Shown here in pieces: positions 44,857 to 57,451 of a DNA stretch of 64,000 nucleotides. Origin of the DNA: Stereocaulon alpinum (taxonomy: Eukaryota > Ascomycota > Lecanoromycetes > Lecanorales > Stereocaulaceae); NCBI GenBank assembly GCA_018257865.1, contig JAEUBA010000028.1, forward strand, positions 62,001 to 126,000, given 5' to 3'. Below the pieces are notes generated by a model that saw only the letters and a program-made list of their open reading frames with translations, made no database searches and was not told the origin of the DNA. The position numbers were made by a program, and so were the translations under genes. Within the stretch, counting starts at the first letter, position 1; each line of letters begins with the position of its first letter.

Positions 44857-46047
44857 TCATAATGTTGGCAGTCGGGGGCTGTGACTGTGACTCAGTGATT
44901 CCACGGGAGATGTGGTGTCCCATGGGTCCTGTAGGAAGTTTGATTGTGTGTTCGAGTAAGATCCTCGTTGTCCTGGATGTATCTCCTCCCACTTTCGTGC
45001 GCAGTATTTAGCAGGCCAGCGTTCTGAGGCGCCAAAGTCCAGCATCTGTGCGAGGCAGAATGTTAGCGTTGTTCGAAGTATCGTGTTTCTGAGTCTCGGA
45101 TGTTGGGCTTGGGTTTGAGGAGCTTCTGGACTCGCAAAACTTACCTTTGCTGCAATGATGTCGAACTGGAATTTCTCCCAATAGTCGTAAGCTTGTTCGA
45201 GTGCTTGAACCTAAGTCTCAGGATCAGAATCACATTGTAGGGTGTAACAAAGAAAAAGGCGGCGTACATCAGTCTCAGTCCATGTTCGCATTCGCTCTCG
45301 CAGCCTTTTGAAACGCATCTGCAGCGCAGGTACTTGGTAAGACTTGCCCAGGTCGGTTTGGAAGCGGACGGCTATGTCTTTCCAAGGCAAGTTCTCCTCC
45401 TCTTTGAGTTTCAGCAGCAGCTGCTCCTCTTCATTCAGCTCGACTGGCCCCGACGTCGATGCCGCTCGCTTGCGCTTCTTCTGACCGTACTCGGAGTACT
45501 CCTCGTCTTCTCGCATCCGCTTCAGTGCGTTCATTTGCCGTAGACCAATGGGGTCTGGAGCGATGGGGATTGGGGCTTGTCGGCCGGGTGATGCGCTGGG
45601 GTTCGAGATTGCGTACTCTGTCCCGTAGAACGGGCTCGGTGGTGCTTTGCTTGAGGATGGAAGGAGTTGGGGTGACACGGGAAACAGTGGCGGCCCATAT
45701 TCCTCATGCTTCATACGGAAAGGGTTGTCAGTGAACAGTAGGTCCTCCACATTTGGTCCGAATGTGCTTGGACTGCTCTTTGGCCTTGAGAAGGGAACCA
45801 CGTGTGAGGGTATGTGAGAGACCTGGATCGGAGGCGGTATGTGAGGCGAAGAGTATGGCGTATTGTAGTCATGAGGATGCAAAGGTCCTGGACTGTGCTG
45901 TGGAAACGTCCGCCGTCCAGCGTACGACTGTGTGCTTAGTAGGGAGGATGGATCCCATTCTGGCTCTGAAAACTGGTGGGGGTTCATCATGTGGTTGGGA
46001 TAGATCACGTCGACGCCGGAACTACCGTAGTATTGATCTGAAGGCAT
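44857..46047 (-). CDS. Myb/SANT-like DNA-binding domain protein
   Basis: Probable nuclear DNA-binding regulator. Three exons: 45268-46047, 45145-45210 and 44857-45045, with introns of 57 and 99 nt, give 344 residues. The first 180 residues are Pro/Ser/His-rich and disordered. A basic patch GQKKRKRAA near residue 190 resembles a nuclear localisation signal. Residues 200-245 form a Myb-like helix set (LNEEEQLLLKLKEEENLPWKDIAVRF, then VPALQMRFKRLRERM). A second repeat starts at WTETDV and is completed by splicing: VQALEQAYDYWEKFQFDIIAAK, then MLDFGASERWPAKYCARKWEEIHP. The conserved Trp/Phe spacing supports two SANT-like repeats. The tail is Ser/His-rich. The target genes are unknown. Confidence 0.82.
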
Positions 46048-48890
46048 GAAGGCTCTTATGAGGTAGTAGGAAATGAGAGCATATGTAGCCTGAGAACAAG
46101 CCTCGATTCCTTCTTTAGAACGTCGGACCCCACGAAGGATTCGCTCTATAACGGTAATTGGGTATGAAAAGGGCAGGTGTGACGGTCCAATGCAAGTTCA
46201 GGTCATGCAGGTCGGGGGGTACCTGAATATCAAGCAAAAAAGAGCATAGACTAAATGGGTGTAGGGGGCTGTGTGTGGAGAAAGGAAATGAATTGTATGA
46301 CTTAACGGTGCCAACTTTATAGACTGTGCCAGGTGCTGCGGTCAACGTGTTTCTTATCATCCTTGACAGCGTAAGAATGATATATGAATCGTCGCAATCC
46401 CAATGCACGACGGTTCAGTACGGTTAGTGGGCTTAGTTGAGTAGCCGTTTCAGCATTTTTGGGGAAACCCTTAGCGTTGGACACGCCCGCGCCATCTGCA
46501 TCCAGATCTGCCCCAGGGGACTGGCTCGCCACGAGGCTTGAAGCATACCATACCATTATCCTATACATGGCATAGCGTATGGGAGGAAGAGAGAAGTCTC
46601 CGAGAATAAAAATGGGGTTAATTTTGGCCGAGGGATGCCCGTTGAAAATAGGCTCACGTTAATTAGAGTGTTTAAGCGCCCTGACATCAGCTTAAAGCGT
46701 GTCAGAAATAACTCCCACCCTCAAAGATCAAGACTCGACTGCCTAACAACGGAAAAGGCTGCCTGGAAATGCAACATCTCAAATTGCAAACGGCAAGATC
46801 TTTGATGTACCCAGTGTTGCAGAAATGAAGCTGATCACGTAAGGCACTTAGCGAAATCGGACACACTACAGTACCTTGAAACTCGCTAAACGCTGATCTA
46901 TAGCGGAATCCTCCAGCAAGTCTAGAAGCACGGACACCATTGGACATCATCGAACATCATTGGGCTCATTCCTGGAAACCTCACTCAACCTGTCGCGACA
47001 TTCTGATGATCATGCCTAGGCCTGTGTAGACCATCCTTTGGCCACGAATACTTCATTCTTGGCGTGCCAACGCACCCAAATGGAAGTACCTTCCTTCCGC
47101 TGCGACCGAAGGCTGTGGAATCTTTTCAATGAATACTCAAGATATTGAATGAATGCGGCAACATGTTTGACGCATGCACCGCTTGATTGAGACAAGACTC
47201 CACATGACTTACCCTCTGTCCATATTCTCCAGGACATGATTCTTTTTACGGAGATGGGCGCTTTCCTAGCATGTCGATGCGAAACCCACCAAAAGCATCC
47301 TTAGGTAATGGAGGAGGGTACAGTGAGAGCTATTGAAGCTGACCCACTACGAGCGAAGCGAGAGCGACCATCTGTACTGGCGAAACATCGTAGCTCATGT
47401 AACCGTGATCGGTCCGTAAGGTAGGATCATCTAGCTGCGCTATGGAGTCTTAAGATAATGGTGTTGAACATGCCGGTAGCCGATAGCGCGGCGAACACGT
47501 TGTTGGCGAACAGACCACGCATTCTTGGCCTCAGCCCAAAAAGCTCAAATTAACTGGCTATTTTCTCCAAGCTTACCCCTCTTCAGGTATTTAAGGATAT
47601 ATTGTAGCCTTCTACTAAGCCTAGCTAAGTCATAACTATTTATATACCCAGATGTGGAAGCAATTTGCGATAAATTTACCTGGTAGTGGAGAATGGAACT
47701 GCGTGATGGGCCGGAGAGGTGGAAAAAAATTGTGCTGCCGCTGAGGAGCTGAGGACAGGAATAGACACGCTGGAGAGCGTTCGTCAAGTGGAGGTTTACG
47801 AAAGTAAGAGCAATATGAAGAAGCAGGTATGCTCGGCGGGATTGCTACTTCGGCGGTACTGTCTTCAGGATATTATCCCGCTGTGAAGAAGTTCAAGCGA
47901 AGATTACGTCGATGACCCGAAGGCGGCATACGCAAAGGGACATGTTCACGCCACGTCAGCCTGGTGGGACCTCGCTCTGACGCGTGGACGGTCGTAAATA
48001 ACCAGAGTGCATAGGATTCCTCCGTGAGTGAGCGAATCGAAGAGCCCAAATAAGGCTTTCATTCTGCTCTACTAGATCCACCAAAGAGGCCATCATTATG
48101 TCACATTGATTTTCTTCGGTCTCTTTCGCGAGTGTCTCCTGATCGGCCTTACCGCGTTTAGCTTGATGTTTCAGCGACCGCCCATTGGTCTCTACGAGGC
48201 TGTGCAGTGACATGAAACGTTAGATTACAACATGAATGTGACGGACTTTTTCGCAAAGCTGTTGATCAAATTTATTAATGCTTTCGACGTGCGTGGCGAA
48301 CAATGATGGACGAGATACTCCATACACTTAGAATCTCCAGCCTAGAAAGAAAGTCCTGTGTTCGTATGAATTTGAGAGGGCTGGTTAAATTGACTCTGGG
48401 ATGATCCAATAGGTAGAACTTGACGTTTAACAACATCAACAAATAACAAATACCCACTCTCCGGCCGGAACGCCTAATTCAAGCCTGAGGCATTAGTACG
48501 AGCAACAGGTTATGATGTCTTAGTGTAATTTGACGTTGGCTATTCCAGGCTGTGCCATTAGATCTTCAGACTCGCTCTCCGTCACCTTTCAACAGACTCT
48601 CAGCCATACTTTGGTGTTCATCTTGCTGAAACAATTGCACATCATGAGGAGATGGCTGGCTTGCGCATGTGTTGGCCGGACAAGTTCATCCACAGAAGTG
48701 GATCCTTTCTAGGTCTCCACCCTTGTCAACGCTCAATCAATGATAGACCAAGAGTATGTCTTGAGTGGGAATGTATGCATCCAGATTTGAAACGGCGCTC
48801 CACCTCATGTAGGATGCGATAACCGAGCATCGACTGCATGCTGCACGTTTGTCTTGGCACTGCCGACCACTGTTTTGCCGTCTAGTCCTT
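46048..48890. other. Intergenic region with possible gene remnants
   Basis: About 2.8 kb with no gene I can support. Two minus-strand stretches have some protein character. One, at 47956-48213, is helical and Glu/Gln-rich (LAKETEENQ, MASLVDLVEQNESLIWALRF). An adjoining one, at about 48237-48330, reads VSRPSLFATHVESINKFDQQ in another phase. They do not join over a standard intron, so they may be a broken gene of a fungal helical family or chance. The rest is plain sequence. Confidence 0.4.
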
Positions 48891-49904
48891 TCAATGGTGT
48901 TGCTGCAGATGGCTAGGGTCCTCGTCGCTTTCATCGTCATCCATTATGCCAGTCGATTCATCATCCCTTGTTTTTGAGTATTGCGCTTTGTTTCGGGGGT
49001 CTATTAAACCTTCATCTGCAGACACGGATATTCCTCTAGGGCCCCACTTGCCTCCTCTTGAAGATGCCGTGGTATTTTCACCGTGTGTCCCGTCTCTTAA
49101 GACCGTTTCCTCGTCATTCATATTTGGGTCTCCTCTTCCCAATACACGACTGACCAGGAAGCCTCTGCTGAGATCGTCTGAATCGACTACACCACCGTTG
49201 CGCAGCTTAACGCGTTGCCTCGTCCAATAGACCCATGCGAAATCAACGTAGAAAGCCGTCTGGATAATGCCGAAGAGTACTGCTCGCCACTCGAAATGAT
49301 GTTCAGATGACGCGGCTCGTACAATCCAATTCAATTCGTAGAAACCACGATACGAGCCAAGTGTGAGGAGGTAGAAAGAGTCGATGACCGTTGGCACTGT
49401 AGTCTGTCGCAGTAAAAGGAGTTGGGGTACGACGCACACTGACTCAAGGATGATAGAGAATGTCCATAGTATGTCAGAGAAGGATGTGCGCTGTTTGGCA
49501 GCAAGGTTGATTACGATGACCACAGGCGTCAAGACGATCGATCCCCCAAGGCAGTATGCTCCTAGTCTCCATGACTTCTCTCGCTCCCTAGTTCGCGGAT
49601 ACAGTCTCATCATTAGTGCGATGATGTAGAGCGAGGAGATAATGTAGAAGTTTTTCAGGATGAAGTTCCACCATGAGACTGCAGGCGGGACCCATAACAG
49701 GTCAAGGTAACGAGTACAGAAGACGGCGATGTAGAGCATCTGCGTGATCAGTGACACCCCTGGTACATGTCAATCATTATCGTTGTCACAAAGACCGGTG
49801 GGTGTATCGTTACCTTCAGCACTGCGATTGCTGTGGATGGCCCAGATCAAGATGCATTTCGACGCTGTATGGGAGACGTCCCCCAGGATACGGAAAGCGT
49901 TCAT
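48891..49904 (-). CDS. erd2: ER lumen protein-retaining receptor (KDEL/HDEL receptor) with long C-terminal tail
   Basis: Seven-helix Golgi-to-ER cargo receptor that binds HDEL/KDEL signals on escaped ER proteins. Two exons: 49814-49904 and 48891-49759, with a 54-nt intron, give 319 residues. The spliced N-terminus MNAFRILGDVSHTASKCILI is the classic ERD2 start, followed by SAEGVSLITQMLYIAVFCTRYLDL. The later helices are present: FYIISSLYIIALMM, YCLGGSIVLTPVVIVINL, LESVCVVPQLLLLRQ (the conserved VPQL), GFYELNWIVRA and YVDFAWVYW. Canonical receptors end shortly after the last helix at about 210-220 residues. Here about 97 more follow, mainly acidic, Ser- and Gly-rich, ending DPSHLQQHH. Confidence 0.92.
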
Positions 49905-50425
49905 ACGTATCATCGCGGAGCGGTGATGTCAAATCTGGAAATTTTGAGAGAAATGTACGTTGTCGAGGTATTGAACGTGCAGCAGCTCCGCCTTCCCAGC
50001 CTGGTGATCTGCCACACGGAGGCCTGCCTCAAGGCTGCCCCGACGTGTCAACAGCAAAGGTGGATGACGCTCTTTAGATTGTGTATGCCTTATTGGACAC
50101 TTCAGAATATCTTCAGACACTTTTCAAACAGATGCGAGCTGTGCTTCAACGACAGGAATCTCAAGACGCTGGAGAACACTCAGATGGAAGCTTTGGGGGT
50201 ACTGCAGAGATATCAATGATCTCTTACAGTAACCTTGGCAAGCCTCCTTCGAAATTGCGGAGAGATGTAGATACAGCTAAGCTAGCGTAACCCCGCTTGA
50301 TACCGTACTTTACCAATAAAGTGTGATTCTACTTCCGACGCCCCCAGCTTCCCCAGAAGATCGCTCACACCTTCGAAGAATCCTTTACAAGTGCTTCTCA
50401 CATATATTACTGGGCAAAGCCGGAG
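49905..50425. other. Divergent spacer between ERD2 and DUF1772 gene
   Basis: About 520 bases between start codons. The plus-strand frame through 49767-50219 is largely the shadow of ERD2 exon 1 continued. No other gene seen. Confidence 0.5.
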
Positions 50426-51023
50426 ATGGCGCCCACTCCTACGGCCGTCCGTGTTGCTCAAACATTGGGTATCACTACTTCTGCATACGTTGCAGGTGAG
50501 CTGCAGTCCGTCCGAGCAAGTTCTCCAAGCGAGTCTTCAGTCAAGAGAGCTGACAATATATCTACGCGCAGGTAGCATACTCGCGATCTCCTACCTATCA
50601 GTCCCCTCCTTCCTCCTCGCTCCTAGTCCAACACTTGTACGCCAATGGCAACTCTGCTTCGACCGAGGCAAGATCATCAATCCGGCTATCGCGCTCATCT
50701 CAGCCGTCACATATGCCTGGCTCTCGTACAAGCTATATGGTACTTTGAATCATCCCAAAGCTGAGATCTACGCGATATCCGCGATTCTCACGCTAGGTAT
50801 TTGGCCGTATACGATCATCGGAATGATGCCGACAAATAAGAAGCTTCTCAAAAAAGGCGAGGAGATGAAGGGCATGAGTGTCGAGGAGAATGCTACTGAA
50901 GTTGGCCTTGCGAGAGGAGAATCCACGAAAGAACTTGTGGACCGTTGGGGTATGCTAAATCTGGGTCGGGGCGCGCTTCCTCTTGTAGGAGCTGTTCTGG
51001 GTCTGTGGACCACTCTCGACTAG
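50426..51023 (+). CDS. DUF1772/anthrone-oxygenase-like membrane protein
   Basis: Two exons: 50426-50495 and 50572-51023, with a 76-nt intron, give 173 residues. Four hydrophobic segments fit the DUF1772 fold: residues 10-35 (LGITTSAYVAGSILAISYL), 60-85 (INPAIALISAVTYAWLSYKLY), 90-112 (AISAILTLGIWPYTIIGMMP) and 155-172 (GALPLVGAVLGLWTTL). LVRQW after helix 1, and PTNKKLL followed by DRWGMLNLGRGALPL, are typical of fungal members. Some relatives oxidise anthrones in polyketide pathways, while most are uncharacterised. There is no polyketide synthase in this window, so no such role can be claimed. Confidence 0.85.
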
Positions 51024-51498
51024 AGTACAGAAGGGTAGACATTGGGACGGTATCAGGAGGGGAGACGAAACATTACATACGTGTACAAACAGCTCATTGT
51101 TGGAAATGCAAACGGGTACGGAAGCCTAAAATCAGGATTCGGTAGACCGCGACAAGCCGAGATCATTTACACCTTTAACGACTTCTGATAGCTGTGGCCG
51201 CCAAAGTATCAGGATCTCGGATGTGACGAGAGAAGACAGACACTTAAATCTGATGCACGTTGCTTACCGGGGTGGCACTGTGAATGTATATCGAATTGAC
51301 ATAACTGAGGCTTGTCGCTGTATCGAGCTTTCTTTGTTCAGACGCAACATCAGCGCGAAGGAGCGAAGTTCCTGCTCCATTATAAGCGCAAAAAATACCA
51401 GCTCCTCGCTCAAGAGTAGCATAACATGGATTCGTTTCCAGCTCAGGAAAAGCAAGAAGGAAAGCCTTCAAAATTCGCACCTTGGCTGGGACTCATGG
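51024..51498. other. Convergent spacer DUF1772/DOM34
   Basis: About 475 bases holding two 3' ends. No gene recognised. Confidence 0.5.
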
Positions 51499-52761
51499 TC
51501 AACTTGTGATGACATTTGTATTACCGTTAGTGATTAAGTCTTCGTCTTCATCGTTCGCGTCTAGATATTCCAATGGAAATGTTAGCATCGCAGCAATGCC
51601 CCCAAGCCCCTCTAATTGCTTGCCACTCTCGTGCGTACTGCTTAAAACCCTCACTTCGCCCCCTTCTGTATCCCTAACTCTATCAACTAGGTTGACCCAT
51701 CTCCTCCTTACACCTACGTCCTGTGAACGAAACAATGAGTCGCTGATCAGTAATATCCCACCACCTCTTCCCACAGCCCCTTTCTCGACCGCTTGCTCCA
51801 CCTCCTGTGGCCCATATGCAGCTCTTCCATCATCTTTAAATAGCGAATCCATAAAGTCGCTCATCAATTTCGTCTCTCTGGCATACTTCGTATCCTTTAA
51901 CCTAGCAAGTACTTCGGGCGTCTGTAACACTTCGTTCAATGAGTGTAGATATCCAGAGGCACTGTGGGCTACCACGAAGTTCGACTTCTGCGCGAGTAAT
52001 GCTTTATTTCCTGTTCGAGTGGCGTTTTCAAGAACATGTTTCAGAAAACCTTGGGCGATGAAGCCGGGAGAAGCGAGGAGGATGGGCTTGTTCTCGGTAA
52101 GGTCGATTTGGCGGAGGAGAGTGTCCATTGTGGTCTGGAAAAACTTTTCTAGAGCCTGGATAAGATCAGCCACGTATTACACATGCCTTACTTCCTACTC
52201 CTCACTGAAACGTACCTTATCATGATCCCCCTGCCTTCCCGTTCCCCTCTTTTTTGGCACAGTCATCTCCACCTTCTGCCTTAGCACGGTCCTATGGCCC
52301 GTCAGTACAGCCAAATGTGCCAACCCTTCCTGCATGATCACAGCCCACACATCCGCGCTCTTGACCGGGTCACAAGCTTCCTTAACCAGGTTCCGGGCAA
52401 TGCTGTCCCATCCTTCTTTTTTCTCGAGATTGAAATTTCTATTCAGCTCCAAATCTAGCGTATGAAATTGCCCCACTTTTGTATATTTCGTTTCCTCTAT
52501 AATCCTTCCCGAGACGTGTAATTGTGCGGATTGCGTGTCGAAGTCTAGCTTTTCGACAGCGATGAGGAGGTTGATGTGGACGCGCTGTGAGGAGGTGCTA
52601 CCAGTTGCGGATTCAGTAGTTACTCGGCGAACGGCTGAGGCACGAAGGCGGTCACCAGGTCGTATGAGATTGTAGGCAAACCACATGTCTTCTGGTTCTT
52701 CAGGGAAGAGCGTTATGCTGCCGGAGCCATCGCGATCGATGGATTGCTTTATAAGACGCAT
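51499..52761 (-). CDS. dom34: Protein DOM34/pelota, no-go decay factor
   Basis: eRF1-like protein that enters the A site of stalled ribosomes with Hbs1 and triggers subunit dissociation and no-go decay. Two exons: 52216-52761 and 51499-52155, with a 60-nt intron, give 400 residues, the normal length. Domain 1 (residues 1-130) starts MRLIKQSIDRDGSGSITLFPEEPEDMWFAYNLI and has the Sm-like fold of pelota. Domain 2 (about 135-265) lacks the GGQ of eRF1, as expected of a non-hydrolysing homologue, and contains PKKRGTGRQGDHDK followed across the splice by ALEKFFQTTMD. Domain 3 contains ALLAQKSNFVVAHSASGYLHSL and GGILLISDSLFRSQ. The acidic C-terminus (EYLDANDEDEDL) fits. It is divergent from the AKR gene. 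Confidence 0.95.
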
Positions 52762-53120
52762 AGTGGGCAGGCGATGTATTCAAAGTTGAAGCTTGACATA
52801 TGTAGCAGGTAGACAACGGTTGAAAGAGCGGTTTGACACTCGTTGCATTCGAATTTCATGTCTTGGAGCTGTCACTAGAGAGACAATCGTTATCGATAAA
52901 GAATCGTTTTAGGCTTAGCTGATATCGAAACACGATGATCCCGCTGTTCTAGGAGCAATCCCATTGGTGCTGTCTTTAGAACAGTGAGGGTAACTTGTAG
53001 TCTCTCTATCGGAAGTGCCGGCTACTCATGTGCTCTAGGCAGCAGCGCGCCAGCGGTTGACTAAGCACCAGTCCAGAGAGGTGATATTCTAACGGTTATG
53101 AATGCATATGCTTTTTATGT
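52762..53120. promoter_or_regulatory. Divergent spacer between DOM34 and AKR
   Basis: About 360 bases between start codons, which must include both promoters. An inverted CCAAT (CCCATTGG) near 52970 is the only motif I would mention, and it is weak evidence. Confidence 0.45.
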
Positions 53121-54612
53121 ATGATGAGAACCATCAACAGACTCAGTGGGTCAAGAGGCCATATCCAGACACGCGGGTTCGCGACTGCAGTAGCAATGGC
53201 AAGTCTCAAGATCAACTCAAAGTATAAGATGCTCTCGGGCCATGAGATTCCCGTTCTAGGATTTGGTGTAAGTACCATGCATCTTTAGACGTTTGTAACC
53301 GTAAGCGTTTTCAGTAAGGCTTATTCGAACTAAAACCAAATAAACATTGTGATTCTATGAACAAAGTCGAAAGCTAACATAATCCTACCAGGTGTACCAG
53401 ACGTAAATGGATCCAAGTCTTCATTATCGCGTCGAAATGCTGAATTGACTGTGTTAGACCCGCTAATGTGGCTGAAGATGTCACGTTGCATGCTTTCAAG
53501 ACAGGCTATCGCCATGTAGGTAGGCTTTATGTCTTCACCCTACACCGAAAGTAGCCATTGAAAGACCACTAGATTCAGCAAGGGTTTACCGCAATGAACA
53601 GCCTTGTGCCGATGCTATAAGAAAAGCTGGCATACCCCGCAGCGAGATCTTCTTCACCTCGAAAGTGCCACCGCGAGCGATGGGTTACGACAAGACCAAA
53701 GACTCGATCAACTCTAGTTTCAATCAGACGGGCCTGGATTATATCGATTTGTAGGTCTTTCATCAAGAGTGCGTCTGTCTGCTTTTTGATCTCTTGCCCG
53801 TACTTATTCAGAAGCTGGAGATGTGATGCTAAATGTGGACTCAAACTTGAAATTGACCATGTGGCGCTCTTCGCCTATGGATATTCGCTCGCATAATGCC
53901 TTCCTTCCTCGACTCCTTACGAACCGTAGGGAGCGCCCTATCTTAGGGGTCCCGAAGGCAACAGTCAGGAATGAAACTTCCAAAAAGGATAGTGCTTAAT
54001 GACCTCCTCCCAGGTACCTCATCCATGCCCCTTACGGCGGTAAGGAAGCCCGCAACGGTTCTTGGCGTGCCCTAGTCGAAGCCAAAGAAGCTGGCATCAT
54101 CCGCTCAATCGGGGTCTCTAACTACGGCGTGCACCATCTCAATGAGCTGGAGGCGTACATAAAAGAACTCGAAGAAAGTTGCGGGAAGGGGAAGGGCGGG
54201 GAAATTAGTGTTGGGCAGTGGGAATTACATCCTTGGCTGGCGAGGAGAGACATTGTTGACTGGTGTGAAAAGAGAGGTGTTCTTTGCGAGGCGTATTGTC
54301 CAATTGTTAGGGGCCAGAGATTTGGCGAGACCTCTTTACAGCATCTTGCTAAGAAGCATGGGAAGACGCCTGCGCAGGTGCTGCTGAGGTGGAGTCTCCA
54401 AAAGGTGTGTACTACAATTTGCAACGAGTGTGGGGTAAGGAGATACTGATCATATGTAGGGATTCGTCCCCTTGCCAAAGTCCGTCACACCTTCGAGAAT
54501 CGAGGAAAATGCTGATATCTATGATTTCGAACTTGACGCCGAGGACATGAAATCCTTGGAAACTACAGCCTACGAGCCTTGCGCTTGGGACCCAACTACT
54601 AGTAATGATTAG
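53121..54612 (+). CDS. Aldo/keto reductase, possibly mitochondrial
   Basis: NAD(P)H-dependent carbonyl reductase of the AKR superfamily; substrate unknown. Six exons: 53121-53267, 53392-53402, 53458-53519, 53573-53750, 54014-54404 and 54460-54612, totalling 313 residues. The tetrad is complete: Asp74 (VDSARVYRNE), Tyr79, Lys104 (FFTSKVPP) and His137 (YLIHAPYGG). SIGVSNYGVHHL, QWELHPWL and GFVPLPKSVTPSRI, the cofactor loop, follow. Exon 2 is only 11 nt yet supplies the conserved Val-Tyr-Gln-Thr and keeps the phase. The first 25 residues (RTINRLSGSRGHIQTRGFATAVA) look like a mitochondrial presequence. If Met26 is used instead, the enzyme would be cytosolic. Intron 4 is 263 nt, long for this window. 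Confidence 0.9.
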
Positions 54613-57451
54613 GGGACATTTTCGTCAGCAATTGTAACAATATTGCATACATTTTCAGGCTCCTATACTCAACTCAAGTAGCATCTTAAGTGTATGTCCA
54701 ACGTCTCATTTCAGGTTGAGAGTATCATCCTACATAGCCTCCACAGTTTCATCAGGCATAAAGATCAAACAAAGCGAAGTCTTGACAATTTCCTCAGACC
54801 ATCGAATATAATAAGCTGAAGGGAGGCAAAATAGCTAAGACTTCGCGCTCGGCAAAGTTTTTCAATGCGTTGGAACCTATCCTCGCCGCCTTATTGCCTC
54901 CTGGGTCGCCATTCCACGGCTCATTCCTTTCAGGCTCATCACGCTTGAGACAAGAATTAAAGGATGATGAGCAGTGGCCCCATCAGCCTCTGAAACGGCG
55001 TTTGAAGTTCGTTGTTGGTAGATTGCTTGACGCCGCTCGGTCGCTCGAGCACTAAGATATTCGGGTCTCGCAACGCACGCCCGGGAGGCTGAGAGCTAGG
55101 TTGTTGGGTTGGTAAGCTGTAAGGTTCTCGGCGCGGCCTCGCTTCCCTTAGTAGACGAATCGTCTGATTCATTTGGCTCGGTTGCTATTGAGCTGTCGGG
55201 GTGGCTTGCTTCAATAGTACTAGTACCAACATGTCGGCTCGGGTTCTCCTTTCTAATGGTCCACAAGCGGCTAAATGCTGACCATCAACGACTTGCCGTT
55301 CGATAAAGGCAATCTAAACGATATGTAGTTGGCTAAAAAAGCCTACCAGACTGCATCATCTGCTACACGACTTGCATGAGTCTCAGCCACATTCCAGCTC
55401 TCCACATTCCAGGCAGAACGTCGGCGGTCAGTTGAATATCACAATCTCATCCTCCGCTTCCAGCTCACTTACACAGTCGTGCATACGTTGGCTGCATGGT
55501 AGAGAAGCTGTCCATTCGGAGGACGGATGCTCTCCGTGTTTCAGCTGAGCGTCCGAGCAGCTTTGTATGTGCCTGAGTGCTACCTACTCCTCCATGTGAT
55601 AAGGAGATCGCAATTTTGTGTCCCTCGACTGTCTTGGCGTATTGGTAGGATATCTGGTCTGTTTTGGGAAAGCAGCGTTGTATGATCAAGTACGGTTTTT
55701 GGACTGCAAGTTCATACGACGTACACGATTCCCACTGCTGCCTCCGGGTTCTGGCTATGATCTCATTTGCTTGTACTCGGAAGAGACCTTGTGCTGACCT
55801 GTAACAGGCTTCAACTCGCCACCTTGCTGTTAGGCCCAGCTGAAGTCTGATTATTGCTGTGTCGCTGGTCGATTGACCATGAAAAGATAGAATAATCATG
55901 GTTGTTTAGCTATTGGCTTCCGGGACCGAGTACTTACCCTCCTATCCTCCTCGACGGCTTGCATCAGCTGCAATATCACAAATGCCTGAGCAACATTGCC
56001 TCCGAAAGACATAGCTGAGCTTCACTGGACAGGGACCACTACATACAGCGATAGTGCCGCGACGGTGCACAAAGGATTGATAGCTGCGGATACCTAGGTC
56101 CACGTTCAGTTTCCCCATGGCATTCAAGATCTTCGCCACACGAAACATGTCTTCGTGAGCGCACTCAGCAGCTGGATGATGCAACTCTATACAAGTATTC
56201 AGAAGCTGCTTCTGGCGAGGTGCCGGGACTGTGTTGAGACCGGGTCCAGGCCAGATAGACTGGAATTGTACTGTCGAGACTCACTGCACAGACGGCGGCC
56301 GTCATGAAGTGCGTTACTTACACACAGCGTCAGCTTCGTTTCGTTGGCTGACGCTTGACAGAAGCCTACCTTTATGTTCATGTGGTAGGCTTTCGCCACA
56401 ATGGAAGCCGGGAACGCTACGTCTATGATCTCTACCTCCCATCTGTTCTTCTTCAATTTCACGCCCGACGCCTCGAAAGAAGACTCTGCAGTGTACAGGC
56501 TGTTCTCAATGTCGCCTCAAGCTTCAAATTCTGCCATACACGTTGGGTCTACAGTCATGAGCGGATGCATCTAGCAGACCAGACTTTCAAGTCTTGACGT
56601 GAAATATCTGTCATCTAGAATCTCAATGTTACAACGATCTCACTTCCCTGATTTGATCTTTTCATCCCTGATAGCGTTCCAACGCTGAATGTTCGGTTCC
56701 ATTTCAAGCAGCAGCAGCATACATACTCCCACCAGACTTGTTTCGAGACATTGAATATACATGGTCTAGCTTCATGCTCCTAGGCCCGTGCCGAGAAGGA
56801 CTCCTTCTCGTTGTTACAGTGTTGCTGATAGTTATAGCATAGTGCTTGCAAGTTGTGGAGAATGTCAACCACAGGCGTAGGAAAAGTTGCTACTGTCTCT
56901 GGAGGATCATCCTCATTTGGAGTCGTCAGAAGAGCTTTCGCGATCGGGTTGATTATAGAACTAGACTACAAAGCTCTCTGAATCGTCATTCCAAAAGGCG
57001 TTGTACTCAATAGTCCAGCTTATTATCTCTGCGCCCGCCTTCTGGACTCCATACGGGATTGTGCTGTGGCAGGATTCACTGAAGCACGCGGCCGTGGGTC
57101 TTGTAGGACTAGACTCATGTGCGAGGTGAATCAAGCAAAGTATGTTAAGGTCAAATCCGTTACGATCTATCCTACATAAGTTTCATTTGAGAAGTCCTCT
57201 CCGTTTTTCGAAAATGCAAGTAGTGTAGGTTCAAGGTAAAGATTGGCTCAGCAAACAGGTTATCAATCTCAGTCCTCTACATGTCATGTCCAAAAGAGTC
57301 CTTGTCTAAAGATATAACTGCCAGAACTCCTGGGATGCATCATCTGATAGATAGCAGCCCCATGATAACACCTACACTCCTATATCCCTTGTGATGCTCA
57401 AACAATAGCACCGAGACCTCCCTCCACCAACACAGGTAGCTGGTAGCCATC
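54613..57451. other. Intergenic region without supported gene
   Basis: About 2.8 kb. The longest frame (minus, 55465-55899, 144 residues) has no recognisable motif, and the others are shorter. No repeat or RNA gene recognised. The last 200 bases lead into the phosphatase gene. Confidence 0.45.

Noticed and set aside
47956..48457. Spliced minus-strand gene with helical segments
   Set aside because: The stretches lie in different phases and no standard donor-acceptor pair joins them; kept only as a note in the spacer entry.
55465..55899. 144-residue minus-strand frame
   Set aside because: No motif, no conserved-looking core and no neighbouring exons; length alone is weak evidence.
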